64,000 nucleotides of DNA, taken from the NCBI GenBank assembly GCA_030272155.1, contig CP126206.1, forward strand, positions 4,019,001-4,083,000, read 5' to 3'. Positions 36,430 through 48,455 of the stretch are shown piece after piece (within the stretch, counting starts at the first letter, position 1; every line of letters begins with the position of its first letter). A program made the position numbers and the translations under genes. This DNA comes from Tetradesmus obliquus (taxonomy: Eukaryota; Chlorophyta; Chlorophyceae; Sphaeropleales; Scenedesmaceae). The notes under the pieces were generated by a model. That model ran no database searches. It was not told where the DNA came from and saw nothing but the letters and a program-made list of their open reading frames with translations.

Positions 36430-39212
36430 TTACAGCCTGATGGTGCTGGGTGTGCAAGCGTACTGCCCCTGCCCCAAAGGCTGCTGCTGCTGCAGCAGCG
36501 ACTTCTTCGCCTGGCTGGCTAGTGCTGCAGTCCTTAGGGCACTGCTGTCTCTAGTCTTGATGCTGGCGCTGCTGCTGCTGCTGGATTTGGGCACGGCAGC
36601 AGCAAGCGATGATTCGCTGATGGTCAGCGGCAGGGGCCGGATGCCCGCACGGCTTTCTCGCATTGCGTTGTAGAGGTACCAGACCCACGCCTGTGAAAAC
36701 AGCAGCAGCAGCAGCAGCGCAGACACACCAGAGTCAGCTTCATATGTTATCCATCATCTCCCATCAAGTTATGTTGTAGAACCACAACACGCATGCCTGC
36801 GGCAAACTGCAGCAGCAGCAGCAGCAGCAGCGGCCAGCGAGGACTCGCTGATGGTCATCGGCAGGAACCGGATGCCTGCGCGGCTTTCTCTCATGGCGTT
36901 GTAGAGGTACCAGACCCAGGCCTGTGAAACACAGCGGCAGCAGCAGCAGTACAGAACATACACGAACCAGCGGCAGGGGCCGGGTGCCTGCGCGGCTCTC
37001 TCTCATGGCGTTGTAGAGGTACCAGACCCAGGCCTGCACAGAACAGCAGCAGCAGCAGCTTCAGCAACTGCAAAGATAATAACATCTGCTTCATCAGTCA
37101 GATGCATGTGCCGTGAAGCTTACAACCGGAAAAATACTTCCAGCAGATGGTGCCTCTGGGATGCCAGGCTGGCCGCAGTGCAGGGCATCCAGCGCAAGGC
37201 TGTGCAGCATCGCGCCTGTTTTTATTGCCATTACAAAAAAATTCCATCCTTCCTCGGGCATCCCGGGCTCGCAGTATTGCAAGCGACCCAGGGTGACACT
37301 GTTGCGCACAACCACCACGATTCAAACTAAGTTCAAATCGGATACAATCAAATCGCCCTACCTCCGACATGCCAGGCTGGCAGTAGTGCAGGCAGTCCAG
37401 CGCAATGCTGTTGCGCATGGCCACCCAAAGTTCAACTCTGATTCATAACTGTTAAATTAATCACACTTACCTCTGGCATGCTGGGCTGGCGGTAATGCAG
37501 GCAGTCCAGCCCAGCCAGCCGCTCACACCCAACATTCAGAACATGTTTAAATTTAATCAAATTTAGATTCAAATGCCTCACCTCTGGCATGCCAGGCTGG
37601 CAGTAGTGCAAGCAGTCCAGCGCGACGCTGTTGCGCATGACCACCCAAAGTTCAAATCTGATTCATATCTGATACAATCAAAAACACATACCTCTGGCAT
37701 GCCGGGCTGGCAGTCCAGCCCAGCAGGCCGCTCACACCCAACATTCAAAACACATTTGAACATAATCAGATATAGATTCAAATTGCCTCACCTCAGGCAT
37801 CCCGGGCTGGCAGTAGTGCAGGCAGTCCAGCGCAACGCTGTTGCGCATGGCCACGTGGTTGTCCACAAGGGGAGGCGTCATGTTGTAGGCAGGCACAGTA
37901 TACAGGCCAAACCTGGAAGTCATAAGAAACACAGCAAAAGTCGCAGCAGCAGCAGCAGCAGCGCAGCAGCAGCAGCAAGCCAGTCAGGTTATGCTGGTGA
38001 CATGAACACATGATAGCCACGTGCTTGTCCACGAGAGGTGACGTCATGTTGTAGGCTGGCACGGTGTACAGCCCAAACCTGCATAGCGCAGCAGCAGGCC
38101 AGTCAGATTATGCTGTTGGCATGAACACATGATAGCCACGTGGTTTGACACAAGAGGTGACGTCATGTTGTAGGCGGGGACAGTATACAGCCCAAACCTT
38201 GAAGTCAAAGGAGACACGCTGCTTATGGTGGTTGACATGGGCACATGATAGTCATGTGGTTTGACACAAGAAGAGGCGTCATGTTGTAGGCGGGCACAGT
38301 TTGAGACGACCTTGTTGGGGCCGTAGCTGTCGGCCCACATCACGACCAAACCCAGTGCGGACCCATTGTATTCTGTGGTGCTCAAACCCTTGTCTGTTCT
38401 CAGACCAGGTCTTCAACCTGTTGTGGCTCATACCATCTACGATGGTGCCAGGACCCACATGTAACTATCCTTTCTCAAACCCAGTACAGATGTGTACAGT
38501 CATGCTGCAACCAAGAAAGGCAATGGCACTCACTGCGGCAGCGTCTCCCGCACAACCGTGTTCAGGCCGTAGCTGTTGGCCCACATCCCAAAGCTGTCGC
38601 TGGTGTCATGTTCCACGTAGTACTAAACCCTGAGTTCAAACCCTGATCCTAAAGCCTCGGCCTTCAAACCTGTGTCGCTCCCTGTGGGAGTGTCTCCCGC
38701 ACGACCTTGTTCAGCCCGTAGCTGTTGGCCCACATCCCGAGGCTGCCTCTCATGCTCACACAGTACTAAACCCTGACCTCAAACCCTGATTTCACAGCCT
38801 GTGCAAAATCCTGTGTCGCTCACTGTGGAAGTGTCTTCCGCACAACCTTGTTGAGGCCGTAGCTGTTGGCCCACATCCCGACGCTGTCGCTGGTTTTCAC
38901 GAAAATACTAAACCCTGACCTCAAACCCTGATCCCAAAGCCTACGCCTAAAACCCAGGCACTCACTGCGGCAGTGTCTCCCGCACGACCGTGTTCAGCCC
39001 TTAGGAGGTGGCCCAAGCACATGTAAACCTGGTGCAAGCTACTATTTGTAAGCCCCACCCAAAACCCCTGTCACTCACTGCGGCAGTGTCTCGCGCACCA
39101 CCTTGTTGAGGCCATAGCTGTTGGCCCACATCCCGATGCTGTCACTCGTGTTTACTGTTGATGCCAGGCTCAGCATGCCGCTGCTGGGGTCGTAGTTGTA
39201 GCCTGCAGCAGG

Positions 39213-39244
<32 letters not shown>

Positions 39245-42200
39245 CAGGGTGAGTGCGATGACTATTTTTAGCAGGCTGTGGCTGCCGCTGCTGGGGTTGT
39301 AGTTGTAGCCTGCAGCAGGAGCAGCAGCAGCAGCAGCAGCGGCAGCAGCAGGGTGAGCGTGATGACTACGGTTTGGCAGGCTGAGCATGCCGCTGCAGGG
39401 GTGGTATTTGTAGCCTGTAGCAGCAGCAGCAGCAGCAGCAGCAGCAGGGTGAGTGTGATGACTGCTTTTCGGCATGCTGAGCATGCCACTGTTAGGGTGT
39501 TTAGTTTGTAGCCTGCGGGCAGCAGCAGCAGCAGCAGCAGCGGCAGCAGTAGCAGCAGTTTGTTTCAAAGTTGATGCTAGACTGAGCATGCCATTGCTGG
39601 GGTCGTAGTTGCAGCATGCAGGCAGCAGCAGCGGCGCCGGCGGAAGCGTCATGATCCCTGAACAGCATGTGCGGCCACTCATTCCATGTCTCCTGAATAG
39701 GAATTGCTATGGGGGCCAAGCTTTGGTCGGCTTGGCGCGTAAGTTTACGGGCCGAGGGGAGTCTCCTAACGTTACTTGCCCAGCGCCTGCAGGTCAGGTT
39801 TGTCATCCTCACATTGAAAACCCAAAAAAACTGACGTAATAACAGCCAGGAACGGCTGCTGCACTAATTGACCCCACAATGTCAGCCAAAACTCACCGTC
39901 AAGCGGCAGGCACACATTCCCCGCCGTGTCAGCCGGGTGGACTGCCGGTGTCTCCCTGAACAGCATGTGTGGCCATGCTTTCCTTGTCTCCTGGTAATAT
40001 TTACCAAGAGCTTCAAGGTCAGGCTGATACTCCTCAAGCCAAAACCACTAACACCAGCCAAAAAGGCAAAGCACGTCGAGGAGAAAAGCCAAAACTCACC
40101 ATCAAGTGGCAGGCACACGTTGCGTGCTGTGTCAGCTGGATGCACTGCCGGTGTCTCCCTGATCAGCATGTGTGGCCACTCTGCCCTCGTCCCCTAGTGA
40201 TATTTCCCAAGGGCGTTAAGGTCAGGCTTGTACTCCTTAAACTAAAACAAAACCATGAACGACAGCCAAAAAGGCAAAAGCACGTCAAGAAGAAAAGCCA
40301 AAACTCACCGTCAAGTGGCAGGCACACATTCCCCGCCGTGTCAGCCGGGTGAACTGCCGGTGTCTCCCTGAACAACATGTGCGGCCACTCGTTCCGTGTC
40401 TCCTGGCAGTATTTTTCAAGGGCTTCAAGGTCAGGCTTGTATTCTGAGGCCCACTGGGGGCGTCCAGTGCATGCCAGCCTTTTTTGCAGCCCCCGACCCC
40501 CCCTCAAAACCTCAACCATCAGCTAGCTGCTAGCTGCACTGCCCTGATCACGACACAGCAAAAACTCACCGTCAAGCGGCAGGCACACATTCCTTGCCGT
40601 GTCAGCCGGGTGAACTGCCGGTGTCTCCCTGAACAGCATGTGTGGCCACTCATTCCGGGTCTCCTGGTAATATTTACCAAGAGCTTCAAGGTCAGGTTTG
40701 TACTCTGAGGCCCACTGGGGCGTCTTGCGGTGCCATGTGCCGGTGTTGATGTAGAAAATGTCTTCCGGCTTGGCTAGGCGCTGGCGCAGCAGCGGCAGGA
40801 TGCCACCACCCGCAACCTGCAAGCAGAGAGGTTTTCATTGAGGGATTTGAAAAATGACCAGAAACAACATCAATGAAAAATATGTTTTCCGGCTTTGCCA
40901 GGCGCTGGCGCCGCAGCGGCAGGATGCCACCGCCGGCAACCTGCAGTGTTTTTGCAGAGGTTTGGGGCAGCAAGCAGGTCAGGGTATTTATTGTCGTTGT
41001 GAACAATTGTCTTCCGGCTTTGCTAGGCGCTGGCGCAGCAGTGGCAGGACGCCGCCACCCGCCACCTGCAAATCAGAGGGTTGCAAAATGTAGTTACTGC
41101 CGTGAGCAAAGTTGTTATATCAGGTCTGGCTTGTACTCTGAGGCCCACTGGGGCGTCTTGCGGTGCCAGGTGCCGGTGTTGATATAAAAGATGTCTTCCA
41201 GCTTGGCTAACCTCTGGCGCAGCAGTGGCAGGACGCCACCTACGGCAACCTGCAAAGCAGAGGGTTGCGAAAACAATAACTGTTGTGGCCACAGGTGTTA
41301 TAGCATGTCTGGCTTGTATTGACAGGCCCACTGGGGCGTCTTGCGGTGCCATGTGCCGGTGTTGATGTAGAAAATATCTTCCGGCTTGGCCAGGCGCTGG
41401 CGCAGCAGCGGCAGGACGCCGCCGCCCGCAACCTGCAAGCGGAGAGCATTGAGCATGATGGGAAACCTTGGCAGATTTGTTTGGCGTGTCCGGAGTTGAT
41501 GTAGGAAATGTATTCCGGCTTGGTCATGCGCTGCTGCAGCAGCGGCAGGATGCCACCACCAGCAGCCTGCAGTCCAGGGGTTTGCAACCATGGATTGAAC
41601 AATAGAGGAACGGCAACAACGTAGACGATTTACAACCATGTATATTGGCTTTCATAAAATTATGATGTTGTCAGAACACATCGCACGGCGCACACACCGC
41701 TGTGTTGTTGACCAGGCTGCTAGTCAGCACCACGGAGATGATTAAGATGCGAGTGTTCATAACGAATTAATCTTTCTGAAGTAATTATGCAACGTAACAT
41801 AACATACCATGACTCTAGACAACGCGCTCCGCACCGCTGTGTTGTTGACCAGGCTGCCGGTAAGGGCCACGCTAATGATGCAGATGCGGCCGACACCTGC
41901 CCGGTCAAGTGGAAGGTTCTCAGGAAAAATTTGCAAGCGAAAGTTTCATCGTTTTACATTACGGCACCCTTTTGCATGCTGCTGTTCATAATGTCGACCT
42001 GTCGTAATGTAGCGTGAAATCACACAACATCAACATGTGTCGCACCGCTGTGTAGTTGACCAGGCTGCTGGTGAGGGCCACGCTAATGATGCAGATGCGG
42101 CCGACACCTGCCCCAGTCAGGTGGAGGGTTCTCAGGAAGGATTTGCAAGCGATTTCATCGTTTTACATTACGGCACTCTTTCGCATGCTGCTTTGTATAA

Positions 42201-42883
42201 AATCGACCTGCCTTAATGTAGTGCATAATCACACAACATACTTATGCGTCGCACCGCTGTGTTGTTGCCGCCAGGCTGCTGGTAAGGGCCACACTGCTGA
42301 TGCCCACACGGCCGCTGCCTGCCCCGGTGAGGTGCGAGGTACCCAAAAAACCACAGCCCTTCACCAACAGCTGCTGTTGACAAAGTCAACATGTCGTAAT
42401 GTAACAGTAAAAGTAACATAACATGAAAATGAAGCATGTCGCACCGCTGTGTTGTTGACCAGGCTGCTGGTCAAAGCCACGCTGATGATGCGATGGCAGA
42501 TCTTCAACTATAACAAATATAACACATCAATAACATCTTCTCATACGATAACATGTCTCTCACCGCTGTGTTGTTGACCAGACTGCTTGTCAAGGCCACA
42601 CTGATGATGCAGATGCGGCCGCCACCTGACCCTGTCAGGTGGAAGCAGTTGCTGACGCCCTCCTGGGCTGGCTGCTTGGCTATGTCCGCGACATCCCTGG
42701 CAGCAGCAGCAGCAGCAGCAGCAGGGAGCAGCAGCAGCAGCAGGGTGCAACAGCATTGTTCAGGACTAGCAGCTCTTGCTCGTGAGTCTATGGCTGCAAC
42801 ATGCACGGCCACACTGCCTGTTTGACTACCGTCGATGTAACTCAGCAAGGCAGTGCTAGCCGCTCAGTTAGCAAGTGTGCTGC

Positions 42884-42919
<36 letters not shown>

Positions 42920-43908
42920 CCCTCACTGCGGGTCAGTGCTGACATTGCTTTCCTTGTGGCCACGGAAGCGTGAATGCTAGCTGCGCGGCGCCTGCTAATG
43001 CCGTGCAATCACTGCTGCTGCTGCTGCTCGCAGATTTGGAAACATTGGCGCTGCAGCAGGCCACTCACTGCGGGTCTGTGCTGATCTTGCACTCCTTCTG
43101 GTTCCAAAAGTCAAACAGGAAGCATTGCAGCGCGCGGTACAGCGTCTTGGTGTGAGAGTCCCTGCAGGCGTGAGCAGAAATGATACACCAAAGGCAGTTT
43201 ATATGGTACTGCTGTGTTGAACAGTCGTGGAGGAAGCACTGCAGCGCGCGATAGAGCGTCTTGGTATGCGAGAACCTGCAAGCACGAAAACACAGAGTGA
43301 CATGGCGGTGGCTGTCAGCGGCAAATGCAAGGCAGTGAGTAGGTCTGCACTGTAGCTTGACAGCATTTGAGGAGGCGCGCCTGTGTGGCTGTGGTTCCCA
43401 CCCTGGAGCGTATTGCAAGTGACCTTCAACGATGCAACTGCTGACCCTTACATTGCTGATGCTGCTGCTGCTGCCCGCGCTGCCACCTGCTGCGCCAATG
43501 TGAATCCTTGCACCACACTGAGTTCCATGCTGGCAATATGCTGCTGTTGTTGCTGCTTCGAATAGCTGGCGCCTGCTCAACATGCACGCCCTTGTTACAG
43601 CTGACTGTCATCGTGCTGCTGTTGAAGCTGCTGACGCAAGAGGCTCCTCTGGCAAGAGCCACAGTGCTGTGCTTCTGCGGATGCTGCTGCAACCAGTGCT
43701 GCTGCTGCTGTGCCCTACACAAGCATCCACAGCGCTCTGCCCTCAGGAGCGGCACATGGCGACAGTTGCATCCAACCAATAGATCTGCTGCTGCCATTAC
43801 TGCTACTGCTGCTGTGCCATGCATAAAAGCTCACCCGAGCAGCCACAGCGTCCTGCCCCTCAGGAACGGCACCAGGTCACACGGCGACAGCTGCAACCAC
43901 TTTCTATT

Positions 43909-43939
<31 letters not shown>

Positions 43940-44309
43940 ACATTGTACCACAGCTCACCCAAGCAGCCACAGCGCCCGGCCTAAAAAGAAATGGCACCAG
44001 GTCACACGGCGACAGCTGCAACCAACTGCTGCTGCTGCTGCTACCATGCATCCCAGCTCACCCGAGCAGCCACAGCGTCCTGCCCCTCAGAAATGGCACC
44101 AGGTCACACGGCGACAGCTGCAGGACGGAGCCCCCGCCCAGCTTCTTGGCCAGCTCTGCAGCAGCGCAAGCCACAGACATTGTGAAGTTGTTCTTTGTAC
44201 ATTGTAGTCTATATTTTGTAATGCCTTCAACTACGCATCCCTGCCACACACATGCTGCTGTTGCAATGCTATTTAGTAGCACTGGAAGTGCTGACGATGC
44301 GAGCAGTGC

Positions 44310-44347
<38 letters not shown>

Positions 44348-45147
44348 CTGCTGTTGCTGGCGCTGCTGTTGCTGTCAGCGCCACACTTGCAGATTGGCTG
44401 GGCACTGTATTGGTGGGGGCAGCTGCCGCAACAGCGCATGCAGTATGACATCTGCTGCTACAACGCAAAAACGACAGCCGATGCTGTCACGCTCAAACAC
44501 ATCACATTACAGCCAAGCATCTCAATGAGTGGCCAGATTTTTCCTGCTCTGGGAGCAGCAGCCTGCTGCTGTGGCTGAAGTTTACCCAACTCACCGAAGC
44601 TATTCTTAGCCTGCTGCTCCGTTAGTGATACATCATCTTCAAAAATATGTTACTGGCAAGCTCCAATATCATTACTGTACAGCCAAGCATCTTAGTGGCT
44701 GGCAGATTCTGGTAGCAGCAGCCTGCTGCGGTGACTGAAACTTCCACCACTCACCGAAGCTGTTCTTAGCCTGCTGCTCCGTGCAGATGCCCCACACGTT
44801 CTTCGCAGGGTCGAACGAGCATACATTGCCCCTGCACATGCATCAGAGAGATGCCTGTTTCACACAACTGCTTGCAACAGCAGGCATCTGGGTGTGCAGT
44901 GTGCAGTGTGCACTTCCGCACGAGCCTGAGGATATGCCACCTTGCTTAAAGCTTCAATATGCAACAATAATGTGTTTTCTCACCAATCGTTTGGCTGCAC
45001 TGCTGCTCTCGACTGGCATCCCGAAACGCAGCGGCTGCTGACTCCACCAAAGAGCAGGGGGCGTCCCTCGCTGGAGTATTCTACCGGGCAGGTTTCACTG
45101 TACGCGAATGAAGCCCCTAGAAGCAGTAAAGCGATCGTGCGAAGCAT
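36430..45147 (-). CDS. Secreted PC-esterase (TBL/PMR5-like) protein, copy A, 437 residues
   Basis: Nine exons: 44984-45147, 44755-44831, 44062-44155, 43069-43161, 42564-42696, 40570-40816, 39079-39202, 37792-37912, 36430-36690; sum 1,314 nt, all phases agree. A signal peptide (MLRTIALLLLGASFAYS) opens it. Residues 112-115, GDSH, within LWLLGDSHTKTLYRALQ, form the SGNH nucleophile block; residues 340-343, DCLH in LDCLHYCQPGMPE, supply the Asp and His as in PC-esterase/TBL O-acetyltransferases. DIFYINTGTWH fits the middle block. The likely role is acetyl transfer or removal on a wall or secreted glycan; substrate unknown. Exon 3 could start earlier (44422) in frame, but the 94-nt version matches the paralogue exactly. 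The stop lies in CTGTAA, which overlaps the algal poly(A) signal TGTAA. Confidence 0.88.
36836..37034 (-). repeat. Two copies of esterase A exon 9 5' edge
   Basis: AWVWYLYNAMRESRAG(I/T)R repeated at 36836-36921 and 36970-37034 after CAG acceptors preceded by CTG runs. Confidence 0.92.
37143..37725 (-). repeat. Six-copy array of esterase A exon 8 3' edge (DxxH motif)
   Basis: Copies near 37143, 37255, 37360, 37470, 37575 and 37695. Nearer copies keep LDCLHYCQPGM and a GT donor; the two farthest read DALHCGQPG and GRLQYCEPG and have lost the donor. Confidence 0.92.
38022..38300 (-). repeat. Copies of esterase A exon 8 5' edge
   Basis: FGLYTVPAYNMTSPLV repeated near 38022-38080 and 38150-38200, and a fragment at 38272-38300 fused to an exon 7 copy. 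Confidence 0.88.
38310..39010 (-). repeat. Five copies of esterase A exon 7 3' edge
   Basis: WANSYGLNKVVRETLPQ-type units near 38310, 38535, 38685, 38825 and 38965; four keep the CA|GTGAG junction. Confidence 0.9.
38412..38479 (+). repeat. 68-bp hairpin element, copy 4
   Basis: TTCAACCTGTTGTGGCTCAT, ACCATCTACGATGGT, ending TCTCAAA. It sits inside the exon 7 array in intron 7 of esterase A, antisense to the gene. Confidence 0.85.
39285..39628 (-). repeat. Four copies of esterase A exon 7 5' edge, each behind a CTG run
   Basis: GYNYNPSSG, GYKYHPCSGMLSL, GYKLN and CCNYDPSNGMLSLAST units at about 100-bp spacing; the true exon starts at 39202. Confidence 0.9.
39660..40470 (-). repeat. Four copies of esterase A exon 6 3' edge
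   Basis: Near 40310-40470, 40095-40235, 39895-40040 and 39660-39800. They keep EWPHMLFRETPAVHPADTA to varying degrees; the second has an in-frame TAG and the fourth has lost the end. Confidence 0.9.
40872..41568 (-). repeat. Five copies of esterase A exon 6 5' edge
   Basis: Units starting near 40940, 41066, 41250, 41432 and 41568 read (V/A)AGGG(I/V)LPLLRQRLAKPE, all after a TGCAG acceptor. Confidence 0.93.
41695..42490 (-). repeat. Five-copy array of esterase A exon 5 3' edge plus donor
   Basis: Near 41695, 41825, 42037, 42250 and 42440. All end NNTA or NYTA then GCG|GTG. Two copies compared by hand show 5 synonymous/2 replacement codons each. Confidence 0.93.
42697..42721 (-). repeat. (CTG)n tract abutting the acceptor of esterase A exon 5
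   Basis: CTG units in sense ending GCCAG|GATGTC. Confidence 0.85.
42920..42945 (-). repeat. Copy of esterase A exon 4 3' edge plus donor
   Basis: GTCAGCACTGACCCGCA|GTGAG, against ATCAGCACAGACCCGCA|GTGAG. Confidence 0.75.
43196..43282 (-). repeat. Copy of esterase A exon 4 5' edge
   Basis: TKTLYRALQCFLHD follows CTTGCAG|GTTCTCGCAT; the catalytic GDSH block is lost in this copy. Confidence 0.88.
43715..44035 (-). repeat. Three copies of esterase A exon 3 3' edge
   Basis: QLSPCDLVPFLRGRTLWLLG near 43827-43900 is intact with GTGAGC; those at 43945-44035 and 43715-43785 are altered. Confidence 0.9.
44590..44625 (-). repeat. Copy of esterase A exon 2 3' edge plus donor
   Basis: TEQQAKNSF followed by G|GTGAGT. 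Confidence 0.85.
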
Positions 45148-46364
45148 GTTGGACACTGCCCGTGTGCTGGCCTTAGTGTACGAAGCCACTGTCTGTGTAG
45201 TTCACCGATATTATGAGTTAGATCAACAAATAAGCTGTTGTTTTGGAAATGTCTGTACGCTGCTAGCTGCAGGCCACTGGCGCGCTAAGCAACGCGGGCA
45301 ACCGAAACAGTCCAGAAACGCGCTACGCCAGCACCGCTTAGGTCCTATGGGTTGCTCTATTTAATAGGTCGAAGATGCTTTCTGTCACAGCAGCGAGTGA
45401 GCATGGTGTTGTTCGTGTGACACAGCAGGTGACATGCCATGATGGGAGGGCACACGTGGGTGGGCTGCAGTCTGCAGGTGGTGGGTGGGATGGACACACA
45501 CCTGCAGGGCCGCTCTTGCCAGACACCTAACCGCCTGATTCAGGATAGCAATAAAATCTCGCACTAGTAGATCGGTTGGCATTGGAGGAAGAGTTTGCAA
45601 TGAATCCCAACTTGGGACAGCAGTGCTGTGACAGCAGCAATGCTGAGCACTGCCTGCCAGCCAAGTTGTGCCCTGCTCCAGAGCGTAATTGAACACGGCC
45701 GTGTGCCTCACAGCGGCTTTGTATGTAAAACGTTCAGGCTGTGCAGCCTGAAGCGGCGCGTGCAAACGCCGCAGCCATTCACACGTTCAACCGGGTTGAC
45801 TTGATGAGTGGATCAATCAGCAAAAGGCTCGACCCGAACAAGAACTCCATTATAAACTGCTGTGCCTGAGAGAAATGGGGTCCACACAGGGCGGCACCTT
45901 GAGATTATGTTGAACATAACATGGAGATGAGTATGCATGACGCACGTCAGCCGGGCACGAAGGTGATTGATCAAAGGCGGTGCATCCATGTGTGAGTTTT
46001 TCAGAAACGATTCAGGCGCTGTGACTGCAGAGACATCATTCAGCCCATCAGCTGTGCACCGTACATCCACTCTCTTGTCTCTAGCTACCATCACGTATGA
46101 GCTGCCGCACCCCTCAGCAGCTGCATCACAGGAATAACCTCAAGCTGTGCGCGCAATCACTCCAGCTGCTGAAAACCTGCCAAGCACAGAGACTGACACA
46201 AAGCTGCTAGCTGCCAACCCATGACAAATGTCCAACGGACTACAATCTACGTCATTGCCCTGGCGTCATATCATAACCTCGCTTGGTTCACGTGTGAAGC
46301 GAGCAATTTGATTTGCTTGATACAAAGCTGCCTGACGCAGCTCATGATGACCACACAAAATCAC
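45148..46364. other. Intergenic, no gene seen
   Basis: Promoter side of esterase A and 3' side of the U-box gene. No exon passed splice and phase checks. Confidence 0.45.
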
Positions 46365-46890
46365 TTGCCGCTGCTGTTGCCGTCACTGCTGCTGCTGCTG
46401 CCGCCTTCCAAGCTGCGATCGCCTCCGGCAGCTGTGCATCTGGCTTCAGCTGCTCGCTGGTGATGCGGCTGTGCCCGCCACGCCCGTAACCACAACACAT
46501 TATCACTTGCCAGCTGCCGCTGCTGCTGCCGTTGCCTTTCATGCTTCGATCGCCTCCCGCAGCTGTGCATCTGGCGCTAGCTGCTCGCTGGTGGTGTGCC
46601 CGTCTGGCTCATAGCAACCACGCATCATCACTGGCCAGCTGCCGTCACTGCTGCTGCCGCTGCCGCCTTCCATGCTGCGATTGCCTCCCGCAGCGGTGCA
46701 TCTGGCTTTAACTGCTCGCTGGTGATGCGCCTGTGCCCGCCTGGCTCATAGCAACCACGCATCATCACTGGCCAGCTGCCGTCACTGCTGCTGCCGCTGC
46801 CGCCTTCCATGCTGCGATCGCCTCCCGCAGCGGTGCATCTGGCGCTAGCTGCTCGCTGGTGATGTGCCCGTCTGGCTCATAGCAACCACG
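46365..46890 (-). repeat. Four copies of the U-box gene terminal exon, with stops
   Basis: RITSEQLKPDA(Q/P)LREAIAAWKAA units spaced about 125 bp, three ending GQ-TGA or similar, downstream of the true stop at 46896. Confidence 0.92.
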
Positions 46891-46895
46891 CATCA

Positions 46896-48368
46896 TCACT
46901 GGCCAGCTGCCGTCACTGCTGCTGCTGCTGCTGCCGCCTTCCATGCTGCGATTGCCTCCCGCAGCTGTGCATCTGGCTTCAGCTGCTCGCTGGTGATGCG
47001 GCTGTGCCCGCCAGGCATCATGCTGTTGCCCAGCTGGAACCACACCTGGAGCAGCCATACACAGATGCAACAGTACTGTTGATGAAGGCGTGAAAGCTAG
47101 TCGGCAAGTGCCCGTCTCAGAATGTGCCCGCCAGGCGTCATGTTGCCCAGCTGGAACCACCCCTGCGGCAGGCATTACATTACATTACATTACATGCTCC
47201 ACTCAACGAGGAGGCATGACACGCAGGGCTTACAGATACATGTATAAAGGAAAATATGAAAAACATGTACAGCAACACCACTCACGGCGCAGCTTGCCAC
47301 ACTCACCTCGATCGCATCCCGCTTATAGGCCAGCCCATCACATGCCCTCACTGGGTCCTTCAACAGCTCATTGGTGATGGGGCACACCCACTTTCCAAAA
47401 CCCTAGCCCTCAAGCTGCACTGCCCAATGCTCGCAGAACCAAGTAACAATGCTCGCTCCACGCACCTCGGTTGCGTCCCGCTCATACGCCAGCCCATCAC
47501 ATGCCCTCACTGGGTCCTTCAACAGCTCATTGGTGATGGAGCACACCCACTTTCCAAAGCCCTAGCCCTCAAGCTGCACTGCCCAATGCTCGCAGAAACA
47601 AGTTACAATGCTCCCTCCACGCACCTCAATCGCATCCCGCTCATACGCCAGCCCATCACACGCCCTCACTGGGTCCTTCAACAGCTCATTGGTGATGGGA
47701 CACACAAAGCCGGGTGGTGGATCACTCAGCGACGCAGGCGCAGCTGCTGCGCCACCAGCAGCTGCTGTGTTGCTGGTGTCACTGCTGCCACTGCTGTTGC
47801 CGTGCTGCTGCTGCTCCTGCTGCTGGTGCTGCTGTGTCAAGCCTGCATACGAACCAAAGCTGCTGTCACCGCTCCCAGTAGCGCCCTGCTCATGCTGAGC
47901 AGCCGGCTGGTGCTGCTGCTGCTGCTGCTCATGGCCTGCTGGCTGTCCTGCCTGCATCTTGCTCTTCCAGCTCTTAGGGGGTGGCAAGAAGATGCCTCCG
48001 CCTCCGCCAGCCTTATCACTGCTGCTGCTGCTGCTGCTACTGTCTCCCTCTTTCTTGCTGCCAGACCTCCCCAGCCCCAGCCGCTGCAGGCCAACAGCAG
48101 CAGACCCAGCAGCTGCAGCGCTGCTGCTGCTGCTGCCAGCCACCGGTGTAGATGGTCCGGAGTCAACAGAGGCCTCTCCAGGCCTCCTGCCGCCCTTCAG
48201 CAACTTACTGCTGCTGCCACGTGGGAGAGGCTGCTTAGCAGCTGCGGGGTCTGCTGCTGATGGCAGAGCTGCTGCTGGTGCGCCTGCCTTTGCTGCTGCT
48301 GCTGCCAGTTCAATGGCCTGCTCCAGGGGAGTGCTGGGGTCAAGGATAAGCGCCAGGTCAGACCTGCG

Positions 48369-48455
<87 letters not shown>

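Noticed and set aside
44062-44422. Long form of esterase A exon 3 with an Ala-rich insert
   Set aside because: It is in phase, but the 94-nt form matches the paralogue exon length exactly and has a proper CTGCAG acceptor.
46499-46895. Terminal-exon copies as separate small genes
   Set aside because: They have no start, sit in tandem after the true stop and match the U-box gene terminal exon.
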